Shown: positions 1-11,269, counted from the stretch's first letter. The stretch is 64,000 nt of DNA from Chlamydomonas reinhardtii (GCF_000002595.2 NC_057010.1:1444190-1508189), one strand, 5' to 3'. Numbers and translations: made by a program. The notes: generated from the sequence alone by a model not told the origin.

Positions 1-261
1 ACTTAGTTGTATACTGTTAGTAGGAGAGCGGGTGTATTCATGTCCAAACAGCGAAGGCAGTTTAACACCGAAATCCACAAATGATTGGGCAAGTCTGTGT
101 CTGAAATGCGCATAGCGCGTGCACATGGGTATGCATTCATAAGAAAATAAAAGGGAATCAACGACTTCGCTTCCATATCCTGCTGTGGCCACATTTCTGC
201 GCGGCATGTTAGCCCGCGCAAGCTATTTGGCCTGATTTGTTACGAGGCAAACCAAACTATC
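1..261. other. Left edge and upstream region of the coiled-coil gene
   Basis: No convincing coding exon is visible. Base composition is lower in GC than the genes to the right, as expected for an intergenic or 5' untranslated region. It presumably includes the promoter and leader of the coiled-coil gene that starts at 262, but I see no defined element. Confidence 0.4.
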
Positions 262-3200
262 ATGGAGGAATTAGAACGCTGCCTAGAGGCTCTGGAGGGG
301 GCGGCGGGGGCCGACGTGTTGGCACGGGCACGCGGGGCGCTGGCGTCGGCGCGGCAAGAGCTGGAGCTGCACAGAGAGAGCGCGGCCTCGAGGTAGGATA
401 CAGGTTCGCTGGCCCCGCAATGTTAATGGCAATAGCCAAATCTCTCGGGACTGATCGCATCCCTCCTGGTGGCAGTGCGTCCAGGCGGCCCTTGGCTTAG
501 AACCTTTGCATTTTGTAGCCACCATGCTCCTGCCTGCCTGAAACGTACCGGGCACTTATTTTCGGCATCCCAGGGCCAAGAGCGGTCAAGACTGGCAGGC
601 CCTTGCTGCTGACAAGGAGACTGAGGTGGTGCGGCTGCGGGCGGAGATCGGCCGCATGCGGCAGGCGCTCAGCAGCACTAACACGGTGCGGCAGGGACAT
701 ACTGAACGGGTCGGCTGGAGAGCAGCTTGGGGGCTTGTTTTGTGGACTGACAGTGTAACAGAGGAGGCCTTCCTGCTATGTGTTATCAAATGATCATACC
801 GTCTGCCGATCATTTCCAGCTTTGCCGCTCCATCCCAGCTCAGGCAGGGCATTGCAATCCGGGAACGCCTCCGGCCCCGCCTTTTGATAATGGCGCCCGA
901 ACTAAACGCATGCTGGCTGCCGTGGTTATTTCCCTTCTTCATTATCCGCGCCGCACAGGCACACAGTGGTCAGGCGGATGAGGTGGCGGCGCTGCAGGCG
1001 CAGTTGGATCAGGCCCTGGCGCTGAACAGGTGGGTGGGGAGGAGGTGGGAGGCAGGAGGCAGGAGGAATGCCGGGTGCGCAGAAGGTGTGGACGTGAGGG
1101 GCCTGCGATGTGTGAAGCAGCAGCGCAATAACTTTGCAACATGGCAAACAGGCGTTCAAAGGCGGAGCGAGGAAGATAAAACGGGAATGGAAAGGAACAG
1201 CTGTGCGGCTGCTGTGTCTCGCATCGCCGCACTGCATGCACCCGCGCCTCCACACGCTGCCACCTGCGTCGCCTCACGCCGTACCATTGACAGGGCGCAG
1301 CAGCGTCAGGCGGTGGTGGCGGCTGGGGCGGCGGCTGACGGTCCTTCGGCGGAGCTGCACCGGCTGCGGGCGGAGCTGGATGCAGCTTCAGGGCAGCTGC
1401 AGCGGGCGGAGGCAGACCTTGCAGCGCAGCAGGCAGCGGCCGCGGCGCGGTTGGGAGAGATGCAGGTGGGCGTGGGCGCGTGCATGCCTGGGCGCGTGCG
1501 CATATTTGCGTCGGGATGTGCGTAGGACTGGAATTGACTGGAAAGGAGATGAGCGGGTGGAGACGGTGTGGGAGGGATGGCGCTAAGAGGTCGCGCACTA
1601 GGGCAGTGATGGATGTACCTCTGGGCATCTGGGCTTGCTGGTGTCGGACGGCATGCTTGTGTGGCGCGTTTGCGGCATTTTGGAAAGCAACCAGGCCGTA
1701 CCAGGCTCCCAGGCTACTATCGTATCAACCTTACAGGTATGTGTGTTGTTGTGTCGTTCTGGTGCGTGCGCAGGACAGCTTCATAGCTAAGATTACGGAG
1801 GTACGGCGGACGCATCAGCAACAGCTGGAGCAGGCGGTGGCGGCGGCACGGGCAGCGGCGGCATCTGAAGCGACGGCGACCGCCGCCAAAACGGGGCCGC
1901 GCGCCGGCGCCGCAGCGGTGAGTGTCACGCTGATACGCGTGCGTGGCGCATCGCAGCGTGTGGCGTGTAATTGTGCGTTGCGTGTACATGCGACGGGGTT
2001 GCATATAATACCCGTACGCCGCTCGCGTTTCCTTTCTTCGCCCAGATGGAGCAGCAGGCTGCGCAGCGGCTGCAGCGAGCTGAGGCAGACGCCATTACGG
2101 CGCGGCAGCAGCTAGAGGCGGCGCAGGCGACAGCAGCAGAGCTGCAGGTGCGATATCACTCCCTTACCCCCCCCCCGCCTTGACTGCGGCTGTGACAACG
2201 TCGGTCGCACACTGAAATGCCAAGCGCTGTTTACAGAGAGCATAGTTGCAGGGGCTACGATGCGCTCTCCTCCGCCCCCTCACCACACCATCCAGTCGAC
2301 GTCCGCACTTCCTTGCAAACTTGCTGGCTCCGCCCCCGCCACCCCGTCTTGATGGACGGCTAACCCCCACGCACCCTGCAGGCCAAGCTGAGCAAGGCGC
2401 AGGCGGACGCGGAGGCCTCCCGCTCTGCGCTGAGCAGCAGCCAGTTCGGCGAAAAGGCTCTCAAGGCGCGGGTGAGGGACCTGGAGGGGCAGCTCGCTAA
2501 GGCACAGCAGCAGCTGCAAGCAGCCGCAGCTCCAGGCTCCGGCGCAGGCCCGCCACCACCACTGCAGGCACCACCAGCAGTGCTAGCGCCAGCACCGACA
2601 CCACCACCACCCGCGTCGGCAGCACCCGCGGTGGACCTGAGCATGTTGAACATGATGGAGGGGCAGCTGGGGCGGCTGAGCGAGATCATACGCAGCCGCG
2701 AGGCGGAGCTGGGCCAGATGCGGGCGGCGCTGCAGGTGAGGCCGGGTATGCTGGGTGCTGGGGCGAGAGCTAGTCGTGCACAACCCGAAGAAAGCTGGAC
2801 GCGGAACCAGAGGGCGGCGGGCCGGTGCGGCGGAGGCACATGCAAAGACCGCACAGTAGGACCCAGGACCCCAAGGCCACACACACGGGCGGCGGCGTGG
2901 AGGTTGGCGGCAGGACGGCGAGAGCCGCATTTACAAGGCTGCCATGTCCTTTGCATCGTGTCCTGAACGAACGCTTCCGGCCCCCTGCACGGCAGTGCAT
3001 GGCACCAGGACATGTGTGTGTTGACGTGGGTTGGCGGTGGCTGTTGTGCGCAGGCGGGCCTGGAGGAGCGGCGGGAGCTGGTGCAGCAGGTCGAGGCGCT
3101 GCAGGGAGCGCTGCAGCAGGCGCAGGCGGGAGGTGGCAGCAGCGGGCTGGGCTCACCCAAGAGCAGCAACAGCGTGGCAGGCGTGCCGCTTGTGCCGGGG

Positions 3201-3275
3201 GGGCGGGGTCTGCCGCACGTGTCGCCCAACCGGCCCTACCGGACAGGCCTGACCTCGAAACCCAAATTTAAATGA
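262..3275 (+). CDS. Coiled-coil protein, function unknown (8 exons)
   Basis: Exons by splice consensus: 262-392, 574-685, 959-1029, 1294-1465, 1774-1917, 2046-2147, 2382-2735, 3054-3275. All phases close and give about 435 residues. Nearly the whole protein is heptad-rich Ala/Gln/Glu/Leu/Arg sequence (for example RLRAEIGRMRQAL and LQAQLDQALAL), so a long parallel coiled coil is likely. A Pro/Ala linker encoded at about 2540-2625 splits it, and the C-terminus is a short basic Ser/Gly/Pro tail ending in KPKFK. No catalytic motif is seen. Such architecture occurs in golgin-like, centrosomal, flagellar and other scaffold proteins, and I cannot choose between them. Start: ATG at 262 (MEELERCLEALEG) opens the first exon. 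No TGTAA was found near the stop. Confidence 0.8.
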
Positions 3276-4277
3276 GCAAGGGCATACATGTTGAGGGCAG
3301 AGTGCTGGCCGGTCGTGCGCACCGTGGGTACATGCGCGCAGCAAAGGGATGCTGGGATGATCCGGCTAGGCAGGCCTCCGGGGCATTACTGCCGGCTGAA
3401 GTGCAGGATGGAGGTGCACGCGAGGAATGCACGCTGAGTTGAAGCGTGGAGGTGCACAGGCGCACAGCGTTCCTGGTGGCTAGGGCCGCTTGATTGATAT
3501 GTACATGTGTGCACGAAGGTCGAACGCATGCGCTGTCCCCGTGCCATGTCAAGGCAAGCTTCTGACAGCTTTGTGCCCAACCGGAAGGTAGCCCATTTCG
3601 GTCGGTGGGGACAGGTGCGGACACGCCGGACAGGTGGGGACAATACATTAGGGTAAAGAGCGCGCAGCCGATGCTCAAGTACAGGCGCGCCCCTCTCCAC
3701 CCATGCCCTTATCATCTTAATAGCGCAGCCGGACCCACGGCTCCGTTACTGCCTCTATTCTTCATTTCGAGGCGCTTGACACAGCGGTAATTACTGCTGC
3801 GCCAACCCTCATCTTACCCTGTCCCGTCGCACGCAACCACATGAACAAACTATTCGGTAGCAGCGCCCCTACAACCCACCGTGCGCTAGACAGGCCCAAC
3901 GGCCCAACGATGTTTATCAAGCGCATACAATGAAGATTCACCGCACGCAAACCAGTCAGCACCAGTAACAACACAGCCCAACGTTCGCATGCGCGGTATC
4001 AACGCCCTCCTGCTTGTGCTTTCCCACCATAACACACACAGCAATGACACACACAGCATGCGACTCGGCAACGACAATGCCGGTGCCGCAACCACACACA
4101 AGACGGCGAAAGCAATGGTGGTCAATGCCGGCCTTCAGGTCCCTCACAGCAAGCAAAACCGCTGCACCTGCCCATGAGGCCAGCGCGCCGATGCACACGC
4201 ACAGAATCCGGCTATCAATACCATGACACCACAGCAACCCCAGCATGCACCATGTACCCCCACCCCCACCCTGCAAG
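3276..4277. other. Convergent intergenic region / 3' UTRs
   Basis: The region lies between the stops of two convergent genes. It should hold both 3' untranslated regions. Short ORFs here have no protein-like composition. I see no repeat or RNA gene. Confidence 0.5.
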
Positions 4278-6920
4278 CTACTCACTAGCATCACCGTCAC
4301 TCGTTTCCGCGTCCACATCCGGCAAGTTCAGAGCCTTGCTCAGCGTGTGAACGGCACGCCACTGCCGCGTCAGCGCCAGATCGAGATCCAGCACTTGCCG
4401 TATGCGCCCAACGGCCGCGCCGCCCAGCTGCCCCGCGCTGGGGCCTCCTGCCGCCGCCGCTGGCATCGCTCCTCCCGCGCTGCTCCTCCGACGGCCACGG
4501 GCATCGTCCGCCGGCGGCCGGTGCCACAGCTCAGAGAGCACCTGAGAGGCAGCAGTGCACCACAGCACGTAGATTGAGATTTGAATAGTTTATAGTTCGC
4601 CGCGGGAGCTTGGCAGCCGAGCAATTGACAGCAAGTCACGTCTAATCATGAAAGAAACAGCCACACTTGCAAGCGCCCTGCCCCGCGGGCAGGACTGCCG
4701 TACCTGCAGCACTGCTCTCTTGACGAGGGAAGTGCTGTTGTACGCCCTAGCGCCTGGTAGACGGCGTGGGACATGCGCTGCTATTCGGGCGGCTGCGGAT
4801 ACGGCTGGGGCGGGGCGGCGGGGCTCGGCTCCCTGCATGCCTCCCACCTCACCGCCCCCGGAGCGCCCCACGCAACTCCAGCTTGTAGGCGCCGCCGCGC
4901 CGGCTGGTGCAAGCGCCGCCACGAGCTCCTCCGCATCGTCACCCGATCGACACGTGCACACAAAGGTGTTGGCGCAAAGGGCGCTGACATGGATGCTTGG
5001 ACGCCCGACATGCAGCCCCAACCCAGCGTCCTCTGCGCTCGGCCCCGCCTCTGCCCCAGCCCGTGCCGCCGGCGCTTGCGCGTCTGCAGGCGGGGCGAGT
5101 CCAGCCAGCCCGTCCAACCAGCGCCCCAGCGCCTTGTGCACGTCCCCGCCGCCGCTGTCAGCCACAGCCGGCAGCTGCGGGACCCCGCGCAGCAGCACGA
5201 ACTTGCTGCTACTGGCGTTATAACAGCGCCAGTCCACGCTGTCGATGTCGCTGTAGACAACGCTCTCGCCGTCAGTGTGCTGATCGGTTGCTTGCTCGGT
5301 CGCTGCCCGCCACAGGCGCTCCACAGCCTCCCGAAGGACCGCATCCGGCGTCGCGGTCTCCAGCCGTAGCGACGACAGGGACCGGGGCTCTCCCGCCTGC
5401 AACGGCTGCGGCTGCGGCTTCGCTGAGGCTTCCAGGTCAAGGCAGCCGTGCCGCAGCCTCAGCCTCGCCGGCATGCCCAGCACGCGCAGCACGGCGCACG
5501 CGGCCTGCGCTCTCGCCTCCCGCAGCTCCAGAAGCCCCAACCCTACGCGGTCGCAACGTTCCAGCAGCACCGGCACCGGCCCCTCCGGCCCCAGGCTCTG
5601 GTGCAGATGCTCCTCCGAGGCAGCCCAGCAGGACATGTCGAAGCATTGGAGATACAGCATCTGGAGCCGGCGGCAGTGAGGCGGAAGCCGGTCGGTGGCG
5701 GCGACCAGCACTTGGCACAGCAGGTCCAGCCCTGACGGACCGGGAACGTGACTGCCAGGCGGGTCTGTTACAACGTTGACGATGCGCCCAGGTCCGCCCG
5801 GCCCCGCCTCAACGCCCATGGACACAGCTGGCAGGTTTTGCGTGCGCCCGCCGCTGCCACCAGCACTGCGGCCGCTGCCGCGCGCGCTGGCGGCTGCCGC
5901 AATCACGTGCACCGAACACGTGAGCCCCAGCGACTGCAGGCTAGGCGGCCGGCGGCCGCCCAGCAACGCAGCGAGATGGGTGCCGCCGCTGGGGTCATGG
6001 CAAAGCAGCCGCAGGTTCTTCAGATGCATCAGCTGTGACAAGCCGGCAACTGCCTGAGCGTCCAGCTCTGCCGGGTCACCAGAGGTGCCTCCGAAGGTAC
6101 AGCGCCCGAAGATGCTGAGTTGCGTCAGGCCGCTGCATGCCGCCAGCGCGCCCAAGCCGTGCAGCATGCCGGAAGTGGAAGGCAGGTAGAGCCGGTCCAG
6201 CCGCGGCGCGTAGCTGGCCAGGGCGTGGTGCATCACGGCGGGCCGGGTGCGGTCGCCAATGCCCATTCCGGCCGGGGACACACAATCGGCCGCGTCCAGA
6301 GCTTCAAGCCCTGGCAGTTGCGACAGCAGCGCCGAGACCACGCTGGAGAGCTCGAGACCAGAGCCGTTACAGGTGAGCCTCAGGTTCTTGACGCTGGCGC
6401 GGCCCTCCGCAGTGGTGCCCAGCAGGGCCAGTCGGGCCAGATGGTCGTGTGGGTACGCAGCGCCGGCGGCGCGCTGCCCGCAGCCATCTTCACTGTCCTC
6501 CTCCCCCTCCCCCTCCTCCTCCTCCTCCTCCTCCTCCTCCTCCTCCTCCTCCTCCTCCTCCTCCTCCTCCTCCTCCTCCTCCTCCTCCTCCTCCTCGATC
6601 TCTGGGTAAGTGGCTACTTTCACGACCAGGTGGCTGCAGTGGGGTGCGCGCGCCAGATACGACCGCTGTCCCGCCTGCCATTCGCGTGCTATATTGTCCG
6701 TGGCGGTCACGGACACCATCCGTTGGGTGGTGTCGAAGGCATCGCGCAGGGCCTTGCACGCGAGGCGGGCGCCGAGATACTGCTTCCGGTACCCTCGAAA
6801 GAGCATGTTCCCGAGCGTGTCAAGATCCAGTGCACGAAGTACGTCCAGCAGCGTCGCGCCCTCAGGAGTTGGGCCATCCCCGGCCGTAGCGGCCGAGCGC
6901 CTGGTACTTTTCCTGGTCAT
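4278..6920 (-). CDS. F-box/LRR-like protein with long polyglutamate tract (2 exons)
   Basis: Exon 1 is 6920-4704 (739 codons) and exon 2 is 4541-4278, joined across a 162-bp GT-AG intron in phase 0, giving 826 residues. Residues about 20-65 resemble an F-box-like module of volvocine proteins (LLDVLRALDLDTLG, then ARLACKALRDAFD). Residues about 108-142 are an almost pure glutamate run encoded by a GAG repeat. The middle holds leucine-rich-repeat-like units (LARLALLG, LKNLRLLCHD, SLQSLGLTC). Members of this type are usually substrate adaptors of SCF ubiquitin ligases, but that role is inferred. Reading exon 1 through the intron would give a 776-aa product; the spliced version is preferred because donor CAG|GTACGG and acceptor CTCTCAG|GTG fit and the phase closes. 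Confidence 0.65.
6500..6597. repeat. (CTC/GAG)n trinucleotide repeat inside the F-box/LRR-like gene
   Basis: About 30 near-perfect CTC units on the + strand, read as GAG on the coding strand, encode the polyglutamate tract. The length is probably polymorphic. Confidence 0.95.
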
Positions 6921-7342
6921 TGCTGCCGCGCTTTGGAGCTCAAAGCTGGGCCCAGCCTATACGGTGATTATTATCGTAAAACATGCATGTGGCGCAAGCA
7001 GTGGACCTTGCTCGTCTTTGTTTTTGGCGGGCACTTGTGTGTCGAGGGTAGCGGCTCATGTAAAGGCCCACTGGTGAAACTTCTGATAAGCTAAAGAGCG
7101 TGATGTATGATTAGGCAAAATCTTGCAGTACGGCCGAGAGCCCGAGCCAGGATCCAGGTGGATTCCGTTTTTGAAGTTTTCGAAATTCTCGAAGACAAGA
7201 CTCGAGAGTCGAGACTTGAGAGATTTCAGTTGATGGAATCCCGCGCATGCCAGAGTCGTGTGGAAGGCCCCTGAATGACACAGCATGATAGAGGCTGTCA
7301 ACAGGAGTCGATGTTCACCACTGGGCACCACTCCAATACAGC
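6921..7342. other. Intergenic region left of the LINE
   Basis: Upstream region of the minus-strand F-box/LRR-like gene, running into the LINE target site. It contains short self-complementary and repeated stretches around CTCGAGA/TCGAGAC at 7170-7220. No gene is seen. Confidence 0.4.
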
Positions 7343-7357
7343 TCCATATGATATAAT
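7343..7357. repeat. Left target-site duplication of LINE
   Basis: TCCATATGATATAAT occurs here and again, identical over 15 bp, at 10663-10677, exactly bracketing the LINE. This length is usual for target-primed reverse transcription. Confidence 0.92.
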
Positions 7358-7770
7358 GGTGGCGGCGCAGGCGGCCGTGCGGGCGCGGTGCACGGCGGCG
7401 GAGGCCGCCGTGGCCGCGGCCGCTGGCGCGGCGCGACGTACGCGCCCCGCGTGGCTGCGTGGCGGCGAGAAGCCCTGCCCTCTCCTCACGCGCATGCTGC
7501 GGCCGGCGGGTGGGCCGCGCGTGATTGCCAAGTTGAAACAGCCCAATGGCACCACTACATCCGACCCCACGGTCATGGGGCAGGTGATGGCGCGGTACTG
7601 GAGGGACGTCAGTGCCGCGCCGCCGCCCGCTCCGGATGCCCGCACGCAAGTCCTGGATGCGCTGCAACAGCACGGGCGCCGGTGTACAGCCGGAGAGGCG
7701 GATCAGCTGGGGCGGGTTGCGGTCTCGGCGGCGGAGGTGCGCGCGGCGCTAGCCGCTGAGCCGGCTGGGC
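7358..7770 (+). pseudogene. LINE ORF2 fragment: linker before reverse transcriptase
   Basis: Open frame with the pattern usual between endonuclease and RT in L1-type ORF2 proteins: GGEKPCPLLTRMLR, a PNGTTTSDP stretch, then VMARYWRD and a helix ending EVRAALA. The apparent ATG at 7356 straddles the left insertion junction and is not a real start. The frame stops making sense near 7775, where the inverted segment begins. Confidence 0.85.
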
Positions 7771-7779
7771 GCGCGGCGA

Positions 7780-8330
7780 GCGACGGAGCCAACGGGCAGC
7801 CCGGCCGCACGCCCGCCATCAACGGCACCCATCCTGACACACGTCCATTCACCAACGCCGCCCCACGCGTATCAGGTAACAGGCGGGACACCCACGTAAG
7901 AAAGCCCGCCCCCACGCCCATGCGCTCCAGACACGCGAGCAGAAAAGAGCGGTCCACCGTATCATACGCCTTGCAAAAGTCGAGGAAGGCCGCCACAGCC
8001 GGGGCCTTTTTGGCGGCTTTCAACAGGCCAGGAGTAAGTTGGAGCAAGAGGACGTTATCGGCAATGCGACGGTCCGTCAGAAACGCAGTTTGCTCAGGGT
8101 CTATGACACGCCCAAACACCGGTTGCAGTCGCAAGCACAACACCCGGGCAAGGGTGCGGTAATCGGTATCCGTCAGCGTGATGGGGCGATAATTAGAGGG
8201 CTCGGTAGGGTCGCCCGACTTAAAGAAGAAAGACCACACGCCATCCAGGAGCCCGTCAGGCACCCCAGCCCCCTCCCCCACCGCCGTAAACACATCCGCT
8301 AGGACCGGCGCAAAATCACTGTTATAGTGT
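7780..8330 (-). pseudogene. LINE reverse transcriptase fingers/palm, inverted segment
   Basis: Read on the minus strand, this gives canonical L1-type RT blocks in order: SNYRPITLTDTDYRTLARVL, then DPEQTAFLTDRRIADNVLLL, then AFLDFCKAYDTVDRSFLL (the first catalytic Asp is in this motif), then GVRPGCPLAPSL. The flanking LINE segments are on the opposite strand, so this block has been flipped in place. The next expected block, with the YxDD catalytic pair, is not present on either strand. Confidence 0.92.
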
Positions 8331-8334
8331 TGGT

Positions 8335-10328
8335 ATGACTAAAGTTGAACTGATGGTGGTGGGGACGGTCGGCGGTGCTGGCGCCCTGCCGGCCGGCATG
8401 GCTGGCCCGCCCCTGCCCCCTGGCTGGCGTGTGGTGCCGGCGGCCAAGTCACTAGGGGTGCATTACGGGGATTGGGGCGCATGCTCCCCACCAGTTACGT
8501 TTGAGGCCGTGATGGGGGTGCTGAGCAAAATCGCGCGCATGCCCGTGTCCATGTTTGGTCGGGCGGCCGCGGCGTCGGCTTATGCTTTGGGCAAGGTCCT
8601 GTATCATTTGGAATTTGCGGGTCTTCCCCAACTGTACGTTGTGGACCGGCTGCTAGCCAGGGTGGCGGCGGTGGTGGATCGGCGACTGTCGCCGGCCCAG
8701 TTTGATGCCAGCCCACATGCACGCCCGGTTGGCCTCTCCATTGACCTTATGCAACTGCCTCCGGCGGTGGGGGGGGCGGGCCTGTTGCCGCTGGTGCCGC
8801 ATGTGAAAGCGCGGCAAGCCGGTCTCGCGGTCCGGTGTGTGTTGGGTGTGTGTGGTCTGCTGCCGTACGTGCCCCCGTGGACCCGGGTCGCGGCGGCGTG
8901 GCTGCGCCCGGTGCACCCGGCGGCAACGCCCCTGCGTTTCTTGGTGCGGGGGGCCGCGGACCGTGTGCTGAATAAGCCGCTCACCCCGGCGGGCAAGCCG
9001 TTTGCGCGCCTGCTGAAAGCCATGACTGCATTGCCCGCGGTGACTCTTGTGGCGCCGCCCGAGCCGGGCGCGTGGGTGAGTCATGTGCCGTTGTGGGCTA
9101 ACCCGGCGCTGTGTGTGGACGGCCGCACGTGGGAATTGGCTTTCGCGGATTTGTTCGCTCTGCCGGGACTGGCGTGTGTGGGCCAGCTGGTTGCAGCGCA
9201 TGACGGCCTGAACGAACTGCGGCAGGCATTGACAAGCCCTTGGGCGGAGGGCTCCCGGTCTGGTAAAGCGTGTGCGGATATGTATGTGACTGCTGTGTGG
9301 AGGCGGGTGCTGCACTGGAGCACGCGGGCACGCCTGCCGTCGCCCCTGCCGGGGCCGGCGTCGCCTCAAGAGGCGGCCGACCGGTTTGCGGCGGCGGTGG
9401 CCCTTCTTCCCGCTGGCTGGGCTGCCGCCGCGCGTGCGGCCCAGCTGGCTCGGGGGCCTGCCGCCGCGCTGCCGCTCCCGGTGGCCGACGTCGTGAGTGC
9501 TACGGCGGAGTCGGCGGTGCAACGGGTGGTGCGGGGACTTGGATGGTTGCAGTGCGGGGGCCCGCCCATCCTGCTCACTGCCTACACGGTGAAGGCGGGG
9601 ACCGTGCTACAAATGGCTCCACAGTTAGCCGCCCTGAAGGCTAAGCATTTGCAGTATGTGTGCGATGCGGGTGTGTCGGGGGTGGGGGCTGCCCTGGCGG
9701 CGGGGGCCTTCGTGTGCACCTTGGCCCGCTTGTGGTCGCTGAAATGGGAGAATCATCATAAGGAAGCACTGTGGCGTGTGGCCGCCAACGCTTGCTGGGC
9801 GTTTCCACGGCATGCTAGCGAGCGGGCGCGAGGCGTTACTGTTGACCCGTGTTGGGCGTGTGGGGTGGACATGCAGGATGGGGACCGGCGTCACTGGTTT
9901 TGGGACTGCACTGTTGCGCTGTCACTGCGGGAAAGTATGGGGATGGCTATGGGTTTCCTGCCGGAGGAGGCTCTAAGTGCCTTCTCTCGTGAGGAGTTGT
10001 GGTTAGTGCGCCCGCCTGCGGGGCTTGCGCCACCTGTGTGGGATGTGGTGTGTCTCGCTGCTATGTCTGCCCTGGCCTTTGGTCGGCAGCGTGTGGTTAT
10101 GGCCGGGTTGGCGGCGCGAGCGAAGCTGCCGTCGGCCCGGGTGCTGAGCATTGGACTTGCCGTCGTAGCTGACTTCTGGGGTCGTCTCCAGACGTTTGTG
10201 ACTTTGGGTGTCAGGCCAAAGGGTTGGGACGCTGTGCCGTTTGCGCATCCCTTCCTATCTCGGGCTGTTGGTGACGGCATGGTTTTGCGCTTGCCGTATG
10301 ACGCTGATTCCCCGCCCCCCTCGCCGTG
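8335..10328 (+). pseudogene. LINE ORF2 C-terminal part with CCHC module
   Basis: A 664-codon open frame beginning inside ORF2 (TKVELMVVGTVGG follows the lost YxDD block). It includes the post-RT stretch AKSLGVHYGDWG and a long thumb/connector region. Near the end is a zinc-knuckle-like CWAC...HWFWDC (C-x2-C...H-x4-C) typical of LINE C-termini. It ends at TGA 10326-10328. No internal stop interrupts it. Minus-strand homology at 50732-52060 represents the same part of a related element. Confidence 0.9.
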
Positions 10329-10649
10329 AGAGGTTGTGCGTGGTTGGTGGCTCTGTGTGTGGGCAGGATGCACGTGTGGGCGACCGTTCTAGTACCTGGA
10401 CGCTTGCGCCCTGGTTAGTGCGTGCGCTGTGCGTGTGTCCTGCGGCCTAGACGTTTCCCGGCACTCCTGTGCCTAGGCTTGTGGCGTTGAGGCACAGCGG
10501 TGGGGCTCTGGCGGGTTGAGGCTTGGCTAGGACTCACTGTGCGCGGAGTCACACGGACTTTGCCCGCGGGAGGGTTTGCAGCAAAGTCGGGGTTGGGCCC
10601 TGATAGCATGTGATGGCTCGGCGTCTTCGGGAGCTGGGACTGTCCCCTC

Positions 10650-10654
10650 TGTAA
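10650..10654 (+). terminator. TGTAA polyadenylation signal at LINE 3' end
   Basis: TGTAA is the usual green-algal polyadenylation signal. It lies eight bases before the right target duplication, so the genomic LINE copy ends about where its RNA would have been cleaved. Confidence 0.75.
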
Positions 10655-10662
10655 CATCCGCA

Positions 10663-10677
10663 TCCATATGATATAAT
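10663..10677. repeat. Right target-site duplication of LINE
   Basis: Identical over 15 bp to 7343-7357. It marks the 3' boundary of the insertion. Confidence 0.92.
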
Positions 10678-10918
10678 TAAGTAAACCCCTTTGGAGTGAG
10701 CACCAGGAGGCAAGACTCGGAGTTTTTGGGCTGAGCCTCCACTTTACTCCGGAGTCCGGGGCTTCCACTCGTTCCACTCGCACCCTGAGTCCATACGAGC
10801 CTCCCAACCCCGGGGGAATCTTTCGACCCTTCGACCGCTCTCAGCTCTGCTACGTGAATGTGGCACGCGCTGGTAGATATGCTGCTTGGTAGAGGGCGGC
10901 CTGCGGCCCTGCGCCGTG

Positions 10919-11269
10919 ATGGCGGCAATGGCGACGGCGGCGGCACGAAGCCGGATGGCGGCGGCGGTGGCACAGGGCCTGGCGGCGGCAGCGGCGGCGC
11001 AGGGCCTGTCAGGCGGCAGCGGCAGCGGCAGCGGCAGCGGCAGCGGCAGCGGCAGCGGCAGCGGCAGCGGCAGCGGCAGCGGCAGCGGCAGCGGCAGCGG
11101 CAGCGGCAGCGGCAGCGGCAGCGGCAGCGGCAGCGGCAGCGGCGGCGGCGGCAGCAACCTTAGGCCCAGCAGTGTCGGCGTGCATGTGCGTAGCGGAGGG
11201 GGCAGGCAAGGCCACGCCGAGGTGAGCGCGGCGCCACCCAAGGCCCGCGACCTTTTCACCCTCTCCTAG
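10919..11269 (+). CDS. Possible ORF or first exon with Gly-Ser repeat
   Basis: ATG at 10919 opens MAAMATAAARSRMAAAVAQG, then a long GS dipeptide repeat from the GGCAGC array, then SNLRPSSVGVHVRSGGG. It either stops at 11269 or splices at GAG|GTGAGC near 11223. All three frames through the array are open because of the repeat, so openness is weak evidence. No domain is recognised. It could be a genuine low-complexity exon or chance. Confidence 0.25.
   Translation: MAAMATAAARSRMAAAVAQGLAAAAAAQGLSGGSGSGSGSGSGSGSGSGSGSGSGSGSGSGSGSGSGSGSGSGSGGGGSNLRPSSVGVHVRSGGGRQGHAEVSAAPPKARDLFTLS
11012..11146. repeat. (GGCAGC)n hexanucleotide array
   Basis: About 22 tandem copies of GGCAGC with almost no variation, grading into GGC repeats at the right end. 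Such arrays are common in volvocine genomes and are length-unstable. Confidence 0.95.

Larger units (their letters stand above)
7358..10662 (+). mobile_element. L1-like LINE retrotransposon, 5'-truncated, internally inverted
   Basis: A non-LTR retrotransposon copy of 3.3 kb flanked by a 15-bp target-site duplication. From 5' to 3' it has: a + segment (7358-about 7775) covering the stretch before the reverse transcriptase; an inverted segment (about 7780-8330) carrying RT motifs on the minus strand; a + segment (8335-10328) with the rest of RT and the C-terminal CCHC module; and a 3' UTR ending with TGTAA at 10650, eight bases before the right duplication. ORF1 and the endonuclease are absent. 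The RT catalytic region with the YxDD box is missing at the second junction, so the copy is dead. The exact target duplications and long open C-terminal frame suggest a fairly recent insertion. The family is close to L1-clade elements of volvocine algae. Confidence 0.93.

Noticed and set aside
4590-4703. C-terminal extension of the F-box/LRR-like protein read through the intron
   Set aside because: The extension starts exactly at a consensus donor, and a phase-matched second exon ends properly at 4278.
10744-11259. Minus-strand PL-repeat and polyAla frames
   Set aside because: Mirror frames of the GGCAGC array, with no independent support.
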